Assembly: GCA_913774795.1 (NCBI GenBank)
Contig: CAJYIL010000569.1
Coordinates: 1 to 5,652, forward strand
Source: Pseudobdellovibrionaceae bacterium
GTDB taxonomy: Bacteria; Bdellovibrionota; Bdellovibrionia; Bdellovibrionales; JAMPXM01
DNA: 5,652 nt
Reading direction: 5' to 3'
Made by a program: the position numbers and the translations under genes. Shown piece by piece: positions 1 through 5,163 of this stretch. The notes under the pieces were generated by a model. That model worked only from the letters and a program-made list of their open reading frames with translations. It had not been told where the DNA came from and ran no database searches. Each line of letters begins with the position of its first letter. Positions within the stretch are counted from its first letter, which is position 1.

Positions 1-23
1 GACACCTCGTATCCTCGTGGGCT

Positions 24-593
24 GTGTTCGAGAACCTACCGCCCCAAAGACGGCCTCTCCTCGCGCTCCCCAAAAAGGAGCTCCGCGCGACCTGTGGCGC
101 GTGCGTGATGGCAAAGCCCGATTGGCCTCCTGATGCCCGCGACCCCGGGCCTTTCGATGAGCGGCTCAAGTGCTGCACCTATGACCCGTTTATTCCCAAT
201 TTTTCGATCGGTCGCATTTGGGCGGAGTTGGATCTTTCAAACCTTCTCCCGAAGCTCACTCCACTCGGTCTCATTCCCACCGCCAGCGCGTCGTCTCTAA
301 ACTTCGGACGTGATCCTAACAACACCTGCGGCTTCCTAAGCCAAGGACGCTGCACAGTCTGGTCTCATCGGCCGAGCGTGTGTCGATCGTATTTCTGCGT
401 TTCGGATGAAGGCTCCGAAGGCCAAGTCCTCTGGCGAGAGGCCGAGCGACTCGGCAATCAAGCCGAGTGGGATCTTGCGCACGAGGTTCTCTGGGAGATG
501 GGATTCACCCAAGACGACCGGGGATTTGCGGAATGGCGCGGGCGTGAGCGAGAGTTTTTCCTGGAGTGTGCTCAGAGAGCCGCGAAGATTTGA
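24..593 (+). CDS. YkgJ-like zinc/iron-chelating cysteine cluster protein
   Basis: This 189-residue protein carries the cysteine pattern of the YkgJ (CxxCxxCC, PF03692) family, which is predicted to chelate zinc or iron; its biochemical role is unknown. Cysteines lie at residues 24, 27, 50, 51, 102, 110, 120 and 125, with a lone one at 182. The second half is the most diagnostic part: Cys-Gly-Phe-Leu, then Gly-Arg-Cys, His-Arg-Pro and Cys-Arg-Ser-Tyr-Phe-Cys (102-125), matching the family's C-terminal signature. The first cluster is looser than usual, with 22 residues between CxxC and the CC pair. No signal peptide or membrane segment is visible, so it is probably cytoplasmic. The start is a GTG without a convincing ribosome site, and the frame stays open to the left edge, so the true start may lie outside the window. 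It ends 35 bases before sufE on the same strand, so the two may be cotranscribed. The family call is fairly secure; the function is not. Confidence 0.72.
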   Translation: MFENLPPQRRPLLALPKKELRATCGACVMAKPDWPPDARDPGPFDERLKCCTYDPFIPNFSIGRIWAELDLSNLLPKLTPLGLIPTASASSLNFGRDPNNTCGFLSQGRCTVWSHRPSVCRSYFCVSDEGSEGQVLWREAERLGNQAEWDLAHEVLWEMGFTQDDRGFAEWRGREREFFLECAQRAAKI

Positions 594-628
594 CCTCGCA
601 CGCGTGAGCCCGTAGGGTCTCCTCCGTC

Positions 629-1072
629 ATGAATAACGAAGTCATCGCTCGCCAAGAAAAACTCGCTCAAGAATTCAATGCCCTCGGCGACTGGGAAGCT
701 CGCTACAAACACCTGATCGAGCTCGGCAAAAACTTGCCCGCGATGAACCCTGAATTTCAAACCGAAACGTTCAAGGTGAAGGGGTGTCAGTCACAAGTTT
801 GGTTGCACGCCGCAATTGATCCGGATGGCCACATGAAGCTTCAGGCTGATAGCGATGCCCTCATCGTGAAAGGACTCGTCGCGGTTCTCTTGAAAGTGTA
901 CGACGGCGCACGCGCAAGCGACGTGCTGGAAGCGCCGACGACGTTTTTGAAAGATCTCGGCTTTGAGGGTGGGCTGTCTCCGTCGAGAGCCAATGGGCTC
1001 TACGCAATGCTAAAACAAATCCTGTATTACGCGACCGCCTTTGAGGCGATCGCGAAGATGAAGCGAACTTAA
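629..1072 (+). CDS. sufE: SufE-type cysteine desulfuration protein
   Basis: SufE accepts persulfide sulfur from the cysteine desulfurase SufS and passes it to the SufBCD scaffold during cytoplasmic Fe-S cluster assembly. The 147-residue product has the family's full length and landmarks. These are Trp-Glu-x-(Arg/Lys)-Tyr near residue 22, the active-site loop Gly-Cys-Gln-Ser-Gln-Val-Trp with Cys53 as persulfide carrier, Asp-Ser-Asp-x-x-Ile-Val-Lys-Gly-Leu around 74-83, and a C-terminal Leu-Ser-Pro-Ser-Arg-x-(Asn/Gln)-Gly-Leu near 116-124. The Cys-Gln-Ser-Gln loop and Asp-Ser-Asp motif fit SufE better than its paralogue CsdE. The ATG start gives the normal N-terminus. A weak AGGG lies at 614-617, 11 bases upstream. 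No sufS, sufB, sufC or sufD lies in the window, so this copy is separated from them here; its neighbour is the YkgJ-like cysteine protein. It converges on yebC with only 19 bases between the stops. Confidence 0.93.
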   Translation: MNNEVIARQEKLAQEFNALGDWEARYKHLIELGKNLPAMNPEFQTETFKVKGCQSQVWLHAAIDPDGHMKLQADSDALIVKGLVAVLLKVYDGARASDVLEAPTTFLKDLGFEGGLSPSRANGLYAMLKQILYYATAFEAIAKMKRT

Positions 1073-1091
1073 AGCCCGGAGCGCAACGAAC

Positions 1092-1793
1092 TCAAAGTTC
1101 GATGGTCGCGTGAATGCGCGACGTATCGTCGTTGTCGTCGAGGAGTTGGATGAACTCGTAGACTTCTTTCTTGGCTTCATCGGAGAGGTCCGTGACCTGG
1201 TTCTTTGCTTTGTAAGAAAGCTCAGACGTCGTCACTTTCCAGCCGCGACCGGTGAGTGATGTCTCGATCGACTTCAAGTCCTCTGGTGCGCCGTAAAAAA
1301 CATACGTGTTGTCGTGTTTTTCGACCTCGTTTGCGCCGGCTTCGATAGCATCTTCTTCGGCGTCTTTTACGTTTGGATTTTCAGCTTCGATCAAAGCCAC
1401 GCGGTCGAACATCCACATAACCGAGTCGCCGAAGCGGCCGTCGTTCTTCGTGAAGATGTTCCGGATGTTCGTCGATGTGCGGTTTTTGTTATCGGTTTGC
1501 GCTTCGATGATAACGGCCACTTGGTGAGGGCCGTAACCCTCATAAGTCGTCTCTTCGATTTGCGAGCCGTCGTCGAGAAGGCCTGCGCCCTTTTTAATCG
1601 CGCGCTCGATCGTATCCTTCGGGACCGAATCGGCACGTGCTTTATCGAGAGCTAAGCGGAGTCGGGAGTTCGTTTCGGGATCCATACCGCCTAATTTCGT
1701 GGCGACCTGAATCTCACGTGCGTGCTTGGTGATCTTTGCGCCCTTTTTAGCAGCGTTCGCTGCCATCATTGGGTTTTTCCAGCTTTTTCCCAT
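1092..1793 (-). CDS. yebC: YebC/PmpR (TACO1) family protein
   Basis: This is a full-length member (233 residues) of the YebC/PmpR/TACO1 family. Members were long annotated as transcriptional regulators; more recent work links the family to translation, including relief of ribosome stalling. Landmarks are an N-terminal Met-Gly-Lys-Ser-Trp-Lys and a basic helix; Lys-Leu-Gly-Gly-x-Asp-Pro-Glu with Asn-Ser-Arg-Leu-Arg (33-46); Pro-Lys-Asp-Thr-Ile-x-Arg-Ala-Ile-Lys-Lys-Gly (58-69); Tyr-Glu-Gly-Tyr-Gly-Pro (84-89); and Thr-Asp-Asn-Lys-Asn-Arg-Thr (100-106). The C-terminal half is acidic, with a run of aspartates at 219-223. The start is an ATG with a strong AGGAGAGG ribosome site (complement of 1800-1807). 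It is not beside ruvC, a common partner of yebC in many bacteria; instead it is divergent from a ferritin-like gene, 66 bases away, and convergent with sufE. It may be one of several paralogues in the genome, which cannot be judged here. Confidence 0.93.
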   Translation of the reverse strand: MGKSWKNPMMAANAAKKGAKITKHAREIQVATKLGGMDPETNSRLRLALDKARADSVPKDTIERAIKKGAGLLDDGSQIEETTYEGYGPHQVAVIIEAQTDNKNRTSTNIRNIFTKNDGRFGDSVMWMFDRVALIEAENPNVKDAEEDAIEAGANEVEKHDNTYVFYGAPEDLKSIETSLTGRGWKVTTSELSYKAKNQVTDLSDEAKKEVYEFIQLLDDNDDTSRIHATIEL

Positions 1794-1859
1794 GACTTGC
1801 CTCTCCTGTGTCGCCCAGGCTAAAAGTGACGCCTCGCAGGTGTAAAGGGTTTTCGTAAA

Positions 1860-2630
1860 ATGCAGTCAGCACTCGAGTGGTTCAACATCGCGAATGTTCG
1901 GGAAAAGATCGCGGAGCTTCCGCGCGCCCTCGAGTTCGCGCTGTCTGAAAACCGGGCAGCTGGCTCACCGGCCACGATAGCGCGCGATGTCGCTGTCGTT
2001 TCGAAAAGCCAACTTCCGCCTAAAGGTGGGTTCTCGACCGTGGTGGGCCAAGCGCGGCTTCTCCACGATCTGGGGAGCATCGAGCTCCAAGCGATGGAAT
2101 TGGGCGTGCGAACTCTTGTTGAATTTCCCGAGGCCCCTCGGGATTTCCGTGAAGAGCTTGCCGACATCACTCTGGGAGAAGGGCGCCATCTCGGACTCTG
2201 TCTTCAAGGCCTAAACGATCTCGATTTCGAATGGGGGCATTGGAACGTGCACACGGCGCTCTTGAGCGCAGTCGATGCCAGCGATTCGCTGCTCGATCGC
2301 ATCTTGATCGTCCATCGTTATCTCGAGGGAAGTGGGTTGGATGCCGGCGAGTCGATCCTAAAGCGCCTCAATGGAACAGCTTCGCCGATCGCGCGCCCCG
2401 TGGTGCAAACGATTCGTACCGAAGAAGTGGATCACGTGCTGTTCGGCAGCCGTTGGTATCGGCAAATCTGCTCGGAGATGAAGCTCGATCCATCAGATGA
2501 CTTCACCAAGCGCATCGAAATTATTAACCGCCTGGTGCCACGCCGTGAGCGCATCGATCACGATCTTCGCCGGCAAGCGGGCTTCACGGATCACGAAATC
2601 GCGGTGCTCGAAACGATCGGCGTGCGCTAA
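1860..2630 (+). CDS. DUF455-type ferritin-like (putative di-iron) protein
   Basis: The 256-residue product resembles the DUF455 family (PF04305), predicted four-helix ferritin-like proteins of unknown reaction. The metal-ligand spacing of a di-iron bundle is visible: Glu75 in His-Asp-x-x-x-Ile-Glu-Leu-Gln-Ala; Glu107-x-x-His110; Glu156 in Leu-Glu-x-x-Gly-Leu-Asp; and Glu189-x-x-His192 in Glu-Glu-Val-Asp-His-Val, followed by Phe-Gly-x-x-Trp. That gives four Glu and two His, the usual set, so the site looks intact. The family also matches in the acidic-aromatic stretch around 118-131 and the Leu-Asp-Arg-Ile block at 145-148. No signal peptide is seen, so it is likely cytoplasmic. The ATG start has AAAGGG (1844-1849) ten bases upstream. 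Its promoter must lie in the short region shared with divergent yebC or inside that gene; I see no convincing box. The lipoprotein gene starts 44 bases downstream on the same strand. The substrate is unknown. Confidence 0.8.
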   Translation: MQSALEWFNIANVREKIAELPRALEFALSENRAAGSPATIARDVAVVSKSQLPPKGGFSTVVGQARLLHDLGSIELQAMELGVRTLVEFPEAPRDFREELADITLGEGRHLGLCLQGLNDLDFEWGHWNVHTALLSAVDASDSLLDRILIVHRYLEGSGLDAGESILKRLNGTASPIARPVVQTIRTEEVDHVLFGSRWYRQICSEMKLDPSDDFTKRIEIINRLVPRRERIDHDLRRQAGFTDHEIAVLETIGVR

Positions 2631-2674
2631 CGCGCGAAGAATGTAACGTCACGACTCAGAAAGAGGAGTTTCAG

Positions 2675-2947
2675 ATGAACGAAGTTCGAGTTTTGTTTCT
2701 AGTTTTAGGTTTGGCTGCACTCAGCGGCTGCGCGACGACCGAAGAAAGTTTCCGGGATGCGAAACTCATGGACAAGATTGCCTACAAATTCAATTGCCCG
2801 AAAGATCAGATCAAACTGAAAGTTCTCAAGCGAAACGAAGGTCTCGGCTGTTATGAATCTGTGGTCGGCGTCGAAGGCTGCGGTCAACGCGCGGTCTACA
2901 CGTGCAACGATCAGCAAGAGTGGGTCATCGACAAGTCAGCACCTTGA
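2675..2947 (+). CDS. Small cysteine-containing lipoprotein of unknown function
   Basis: This 90-residue protein has a lipoprotein signal: a hydrophobic stretch at 6-17 ending in the lipobox Leu-Ser-Gly-Cys with Cys19 as the lipidated residue. The +2 residue is alanine, which favours the outer membrane under the usual Gram-negative sorting rule. The N-region has only Arg5 as a positive charge, balanced by Glu3, which is weak. The mature part has four further cysteines (41, 59, 69, 77), enough for two disulfides in the periplasm. It ends with Ala-Val-Tyr-Thr-Cys and Glu-Trp-Val, a short beta-like ending I associate with small secreted proteins of deltaproteobacterial-type organisms. I do not recognise a named family. 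The start is well supported by AAGAGGAG at 2661-2668, six bases before the ATG. It follows the ferritin-like gene by 44 bases and faces the minus-strand repeat-protein gene. Confidence 0.82.
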   Translation: MNEVRVLFLVLGLAALSGCATTEESFRDAKLMDKIAYKFNCPKDQIKLKVLKRNEGLGCYESVVGVEGCGQRAVYTCNDQQEWVIDKSAP

Positions 2948-2969
2948 TCGCGCCTAGATCGCACCTGAT

Positions 2970-3003
2970 AAAAAAGGCCCGGCGCAGGAACGCGGCACGG
3001 GCC
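2970..3003 (-). terminator. Rho-independent terminator of the repeat-protein operon
   Basis: Read on the minus strand, GGCCCG (complement of 2998-3003) pairs perfectly with CGGGCC (complement of 2976-2981). An inner GCG/CGC pairing sits beyond a four-base bulge and closes a six-base loop. Six T residues follow directly (complement of 2970-2975). It lies just past the stop of the Cys-repeat protein gene. On the plus strand no T-tract follows the stem, so I do not claim it terminates the lipoprotein gene, though the stem may impede that transcript. Confidence 0.85.
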
Positions 3004-3011
3004 AAGTCGAA

Positions 3012-3605
3012 TTACTTTCGCGAGTTCTCGCTCGCGGCTTTTGCATTCGCGCGGTCGACAATGGCCGCAAAGCCCACCGATGTCTCTTTCACGAGGTCCT
3101 TCAAGACCGCGCTCATGAGCGACGGATTTGTTCCCATGCACAGACGAATCGCCTGCTCTTTGTTGTAAGGTCCCGAGTAAGCACGAATGGCGCAATCGGC
3201 ACGCTCAACCGAGCCGTCGTGTTTGCAAAGTGTGACTGACTCGTCTTTGTTGAACGGGCCCGAGTACGCTTTGTTTGCACAATCGGCAGGGCTCTGACTG
3301 CGCGCTCCGATACAGAGGGAGATCGACTCTTGTTTGTTGAACGGTCCTGAATACGCTTTGTTTGCACAAAGCGCCGGAGATTCGTCCCAAGCGCCTTGGC
3401 AGAGAGCCAACGATTCGTCGCGGTTAAACGGTCCTGAGTAAGCTTTGTTTGCACAGTCGACCGCACCACCAGGTGCCGGTACAGGCTGAGTCGGAGGTTG
3501 GGAGTAGCACGTGTACGTGCGACCGTTTTTGACAACATCGAAAGTGTCGCCCGCAAAGGCCGAAAGGCTTGTGAGAGCAACGAGAGCAAAAGCGAGAGCT
3601 TTCAT
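3012..3605 (-). CDS. Secreted protein with four 29-residue Cys-bounded repeats
   Basis: The 197-residue product begins with a Sec signal peptide (Met-Lys, hydrophobic core to about residue 16, likely cleavage after Ala-Phe-Ala at 18). A short segment around 27-34 ends in Tyr-Thr-Cys-Tyr, then comes a proline-rich linker (37-45). Four tandem units start at residues 50, 79, 108 and 137. Each follows Cys-Ala-x-x-Ala-Tyr-Ser-Gly-Pro-(Phe/Tyr)-Asn, a basic residue, then Leu-Cys, with exactly 17 residues between the two cysteines. The C-terminal 35 residues are probably helical. Total cysteines are nine (33, 51, 69, 80, 98, 109, 127, 138, 156). It is presumably periplasmic or secreted, with one disulfide per unit; function unknown. 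I chose the ATG at 3603-3605 because it gives a clean signal peptide and has GGAGA just upstream; an in-frame longer version to 3650 would run into the upstream gene and bury the signal. It starts 11 bases after the pseudouridine synthase stop, so the two are likely cotranscribed. Confidence 0.88.
   Translation of the reverse strand: MKALAFALVALTSLSAFAGDTFDVVKNGRTYTCYSQPPTQPVPAPGGAVDCANKAYSGPFNRDESLALCQGAWDESPALCANKAYSGPFNKQESISLCIGARSQSPADCANKAYSGPFNKDESVTLCKHDGSVERADCAIRAYSGPYNKEQAIRLCMGTNPSLMSAVLKDLVKETSVGFAAIVDRANAKAASENSRK
3132..3458 (-). repeat. Tandem 87-base coding repeats (four units)
   Basis: Within the secreted protein gene, units occupy 3372-3458, 3285-3371, 3198-3284 and about 3132-3197 (last unit shortened or diverged), with a strict 87-base period. 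The first three share the 14-base string gctttgtttgcaca (plus strand) and much of the flanking codons for Gly-Pro-Phe-Asn. The fourth has diverged both in protein (Ala-Ile-Arg for Ala-Asn-Lys, Tyr for Phe) and in DNA. This suggests that the first three arose by later duplication or have been homogenised. Confidence 0.88.
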
Positions 3606-3609
3606 GAAA

Positions 3610-3614
3610 TCTCC
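3610..3614 (-). promoter_or_regulatory. Ribosome binding site deciding the start of the repeat-protein gene
   Basis: On the minus strand GGAGA lies four bases before the ATG at 3603-3605 and inside the 11-base gap after the TAA of the upstream pseudouridine synthase gene. This position supports the shorter start with the signal peptide and suggests translational coupling between the two genes. Confidence 0.65.
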
Positions 3615-3616
3615 GG

Positions 3617-4354
3617 TTAAAATGTTTCGTTGGGTTTTAAAAAGCGCCACTGACCTTCTTTGAGGCGACCTAAAACCACGTTGCCGATGCGAACGCGTTT
3701 GAGGCCGATGACACGCAAACCGACTAATTCACACATCCGGCGAATCTGGCGTTTGCGGCCTTCTCGCAAGATGAACTTGAGTTGATCTTCGTTTTGCCAT
3801 GACACGACCGCCGGCTTCAGTCGAACGCCGTCGAGCTCGAGACCGTGATTGAGAAGTTGGAGACCTCGGCGATCAAGAGAACCGTGAACGCGCACGAGAT
3901 ACTCTTTTTCGACCGACGTTTCGGAGCCGATGAGTTTCTTCGCGATTGTTCCGTTTTGGGTAAAGACGATAAGGCCTTGTGAATCGATATCGAGTCGGCC
4001 CGCAGGCGCAAGGCCTTCAAAGTGTTTGCGCTCAAGGCGAGGAGCTTGCGGATCGATCTCGCGATCTTGTGTGTCAGGCGTGATCAGACGAACGGCAGGC
4101 TCATAGCCCTTTTCGGGTTGTCCTGAGACATAACCAATCGGCTTATTCAGCAGGATCGTGACGAGCCCTTCGAGCTTCGTCTGCGCGATTCTTGAGAGTT
4201 CGATCTTCACGTCTGGAAGAACTTTGGTCCCGAGTTGATCGATGATTTGGCCATCGACTTTGACGAGGCCTTTGGCGATCAATTCGTCGGCCTCGCGGCG
4301 CGAACACAAGCCACGTTCGGCCATTAGTTTTGAGAGTCTGACTGGTTCGCTCAT
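3617..4354 (-). CDS. RsuA/RluB/RluF-family rRNA pseudouridine synthase (RluF-like)
   Basis: The enzyme isomerises a specific uridine in ribosomal RNA to pseudouridine. From the ATG at 4352-4354 it is 245 residues: an N-terminal S4 RNA-binding domain (about 5-50, with Val-Arg-Leu-Ser-Lys, Cys-Ser-Arg-Arg-Glu-Ala-Asp and Val-Asp-Gly), then the catalytic domain. The catalytic motif Gly-Arg-Leu-Asp-Ile-Asp-Ser-Gln-Gly-Leu places the nucleophile at Asp122; Glu-Lys-Glu-Tyr-Leu-Val (149-154) and Lys-Arg-Gln-Ile-Arg-Arg-Met (201-207) follow. Asp-Ser-Gln-Gly-Leu resembles RluF, which acts on 23S rRNA, more than RsuA or RluB. The segment between Asn-Lys-Pro-Ile-Gly and the catalytic motif is roughly 20 residues longer than in E. 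coli RluF, and the long C-terminal tail of RluF is absent, so the target base is uncertain. A TTG at 4375 would add seven residues, but its purine-rich upstream run abuts the codon; neither start has a well-placed ribosome site, and I prefer the ATG for family fit. Confidence 0.88.
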   Translation of the reverse strand: MSEPVRLSKLMAERGLCSRREADELIAKGLVKVDGQIIDQLGTKVLPDVKIELSRIAQTKLEGLVTILLNKPIGYVSGQPEKGYEPAVRLITPDTQDREIDPQAPRLERKHFEGLAPAGRLDIDSQGLIVFTQNGTIAKKLIGSETSVEKEYLVRVHGSLDRRGLQLLNHGLELDGVRLKPAVVSWQNEDQLKFILREGRKRQIRRMCELVGLRVIGLKRVRIGNVVLGRLKEGQWRFLKPNETF

Positions 4355-4381
4355 AAGCCCGGAGAGGTGTAGCAACCTTTC

Positions 4382-4410
4382 TTGCCAAATGCCAGTTGGG
4401 TTGGTCTGAT
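4382..4410 (+). promoter_or_regulatory. Possible sigma-70-like promoter for the exported protein gene
   Basis: TTGCCA (4382-4387, five of six matches to the -35 consensus) is followed after 17 bases by TCTGAT (4405-4410, four of six matches to the -10 consensus). This is 28 bases before the start codon at 4438. Such matches occur often by chance and the region is shared with the divergent pseudouridine synthase gene, so this is a tentative call. Confidence 0.3.
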
Positions 4411-4437
4411 AAACCGGCTTACCAATGAGGAGATCTT

Positions 4438-5163
4438 ATGAACGCGCTCTTAATCGCTTTGATGGCTTTGACGACCCACGCCGCCGAACTTCGTTACACG
4501 GCGAAAGTGTACGAATTGGATAAACCTCGCGAGAAAGTCCTCTTCAATTACAAAAGCGAGAGCGAAAATGTTGGCGACACGGTCATCGTGAATAACCACT
4601 TCACTTACCCTGACGGTAAACTCGCGACCCACGAGGAAATCACGTTTCAGAAAAACGGGCGCGTGAGTCTTTACAAACAGGACCAGGCCCAAATCGGCGC
4701 GAAAGGTCAGATCGAAATTGCCGGCGGCAAGGCGAAATTCACGTATACAAAAGATGGTAAGACGAAGACCGCGACCGAAGATGCCGGCGATGATTTCATC
4801 GTCGGCTCGCAAATTCCGCTCGAGATCGGCGCGCACTGGGCCGAGCTCATGAGAGGCGACACGTTCAAGCGTCGTTTGGCGGTTTTAGACCGCTGTGACT
4901 CAGTCGGTTTCAACTATTCAAAAGAAGGCGAAGGAGAAGTGGATGGCAAAAAAGCCGTGATCATTAAAATGAAACCCTCGTCGTTCATTATTGCCGCTCT
5001 CGTGAACCCGCTCCATTTTTACATGTCGCCAGATGGCCAGGAGCTCTTCGAGATAAAAGGTCGTACGACCGTGAAGCGCGATAAAGGGGGCGGTAAATTC
5101 GGCGATCTCGACGCCGACATCATTTATACCAAAGCGCCAGCGGCTGGCGGAAATTCGAAATAA
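4438..5163 (+). CDS. Exported protein of unknown function
   Basis: This 241-residue protein begins with a hydrophobic stretch (residues 3-12) and a likely signal peptidase I site near Thr-His-Ala-Ala (13-16), although the N-region has no basic residue. The mature part alternates short polar and hydrophobic stretches typical of beta-sheet, is rich in Lys, Asp and Gly, and has a single cysteine (153). Late in the chain, Gly-Lys-Lys-Ala-Val-Ile-Ile-Lys, Pro-Leu-His-Phe-Tyr-Met-Ser-Pro-Asp-Gly and Leu-Phe-Glu-Ile-Lys-Gly-Arg are reminiscent of the layout of DUF3108-type periplasmic beta proteins, but this resemblance is weak and I do not assign the family. The start is well supported by GAGGAG (4427-4432), five bases before the ATG. 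It is divergent from the pseudouridine synthase gene, and its last 40 bases overlap the end of the minus-strand PTPS-like gene. It is probably periplasmic; function unknown. Confidence 0.82.
   Translation: MNALLIALMALTTHAAELRYTAKVYELDKPREKVLFNYKSESENVGDTVIVNNHFTYPDGKLATHEEITFQKNGRVSLYKQDQAQIGAKGQIEIAGGKAKFTYTKDGKTKTATEDAGDDFIVGSQIPLEIGAHWAELMRGDTFKRRLAVLDRCDSVGFNYSKEGEGEVDGKKAVIIKMKPSSFIIAALVNPLHFYMSPDGQELFEIKGRTTVKRDKGGGKFGDLDADIIYTKAPAAGGNSK

Noticed and set aside
590..618. TTGACC, 17 bases, TAGGGT ahead of sufE as a promoter
   Set aside because: The -10 matches only three of six positions and coincides with the weak ribosome site, which would leave almost no leader. The preceding gene on the same strand makes cotranscription simpler.
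1064..1101. Hairpins at the sufE/yebC convergent junction: CGAACT (1087-1092) with AGTTCG (1096-1101), and CGAACTT (1064-1070) with AAGTTCG (1095-1101)
   Set aside because: The arms are short and compete with each other, the three-base loop is tight, and no T-tract follows on either strand, so I do not call a terminator.
1306..1655. Long open frames on the plus strand opposite yebC
   Set aside because: They lie wholly inside a clear full-length YebC gene on the other strand, resemble no family, and have no ribosome site.
1794..1859. Promoter boxes in the 66-base divergent yebC/DUF455 gap
   Set aside because: Partial matches exist on both strands (for example TTGCCT with TAAAAG), but they overlap the yebC ribosome site and none is better than chance.
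3198..3458. CRISPR-like array because of regularly spaced repeats
   Set aside because: The 87-base period is a multiple of three, the whole unit is coding, and the 'spacers' encode conserved Cys-repeat residues.
3113..3589. Alternative minus-strand frame of 158 codons across the repeat region
   Set aside because: It is Arg/Thr/Ser-rich and its periodicity merely mirrors the DNA repeats. The signal peptide, conserved cysteines and ribosome site all belong to the other frame.
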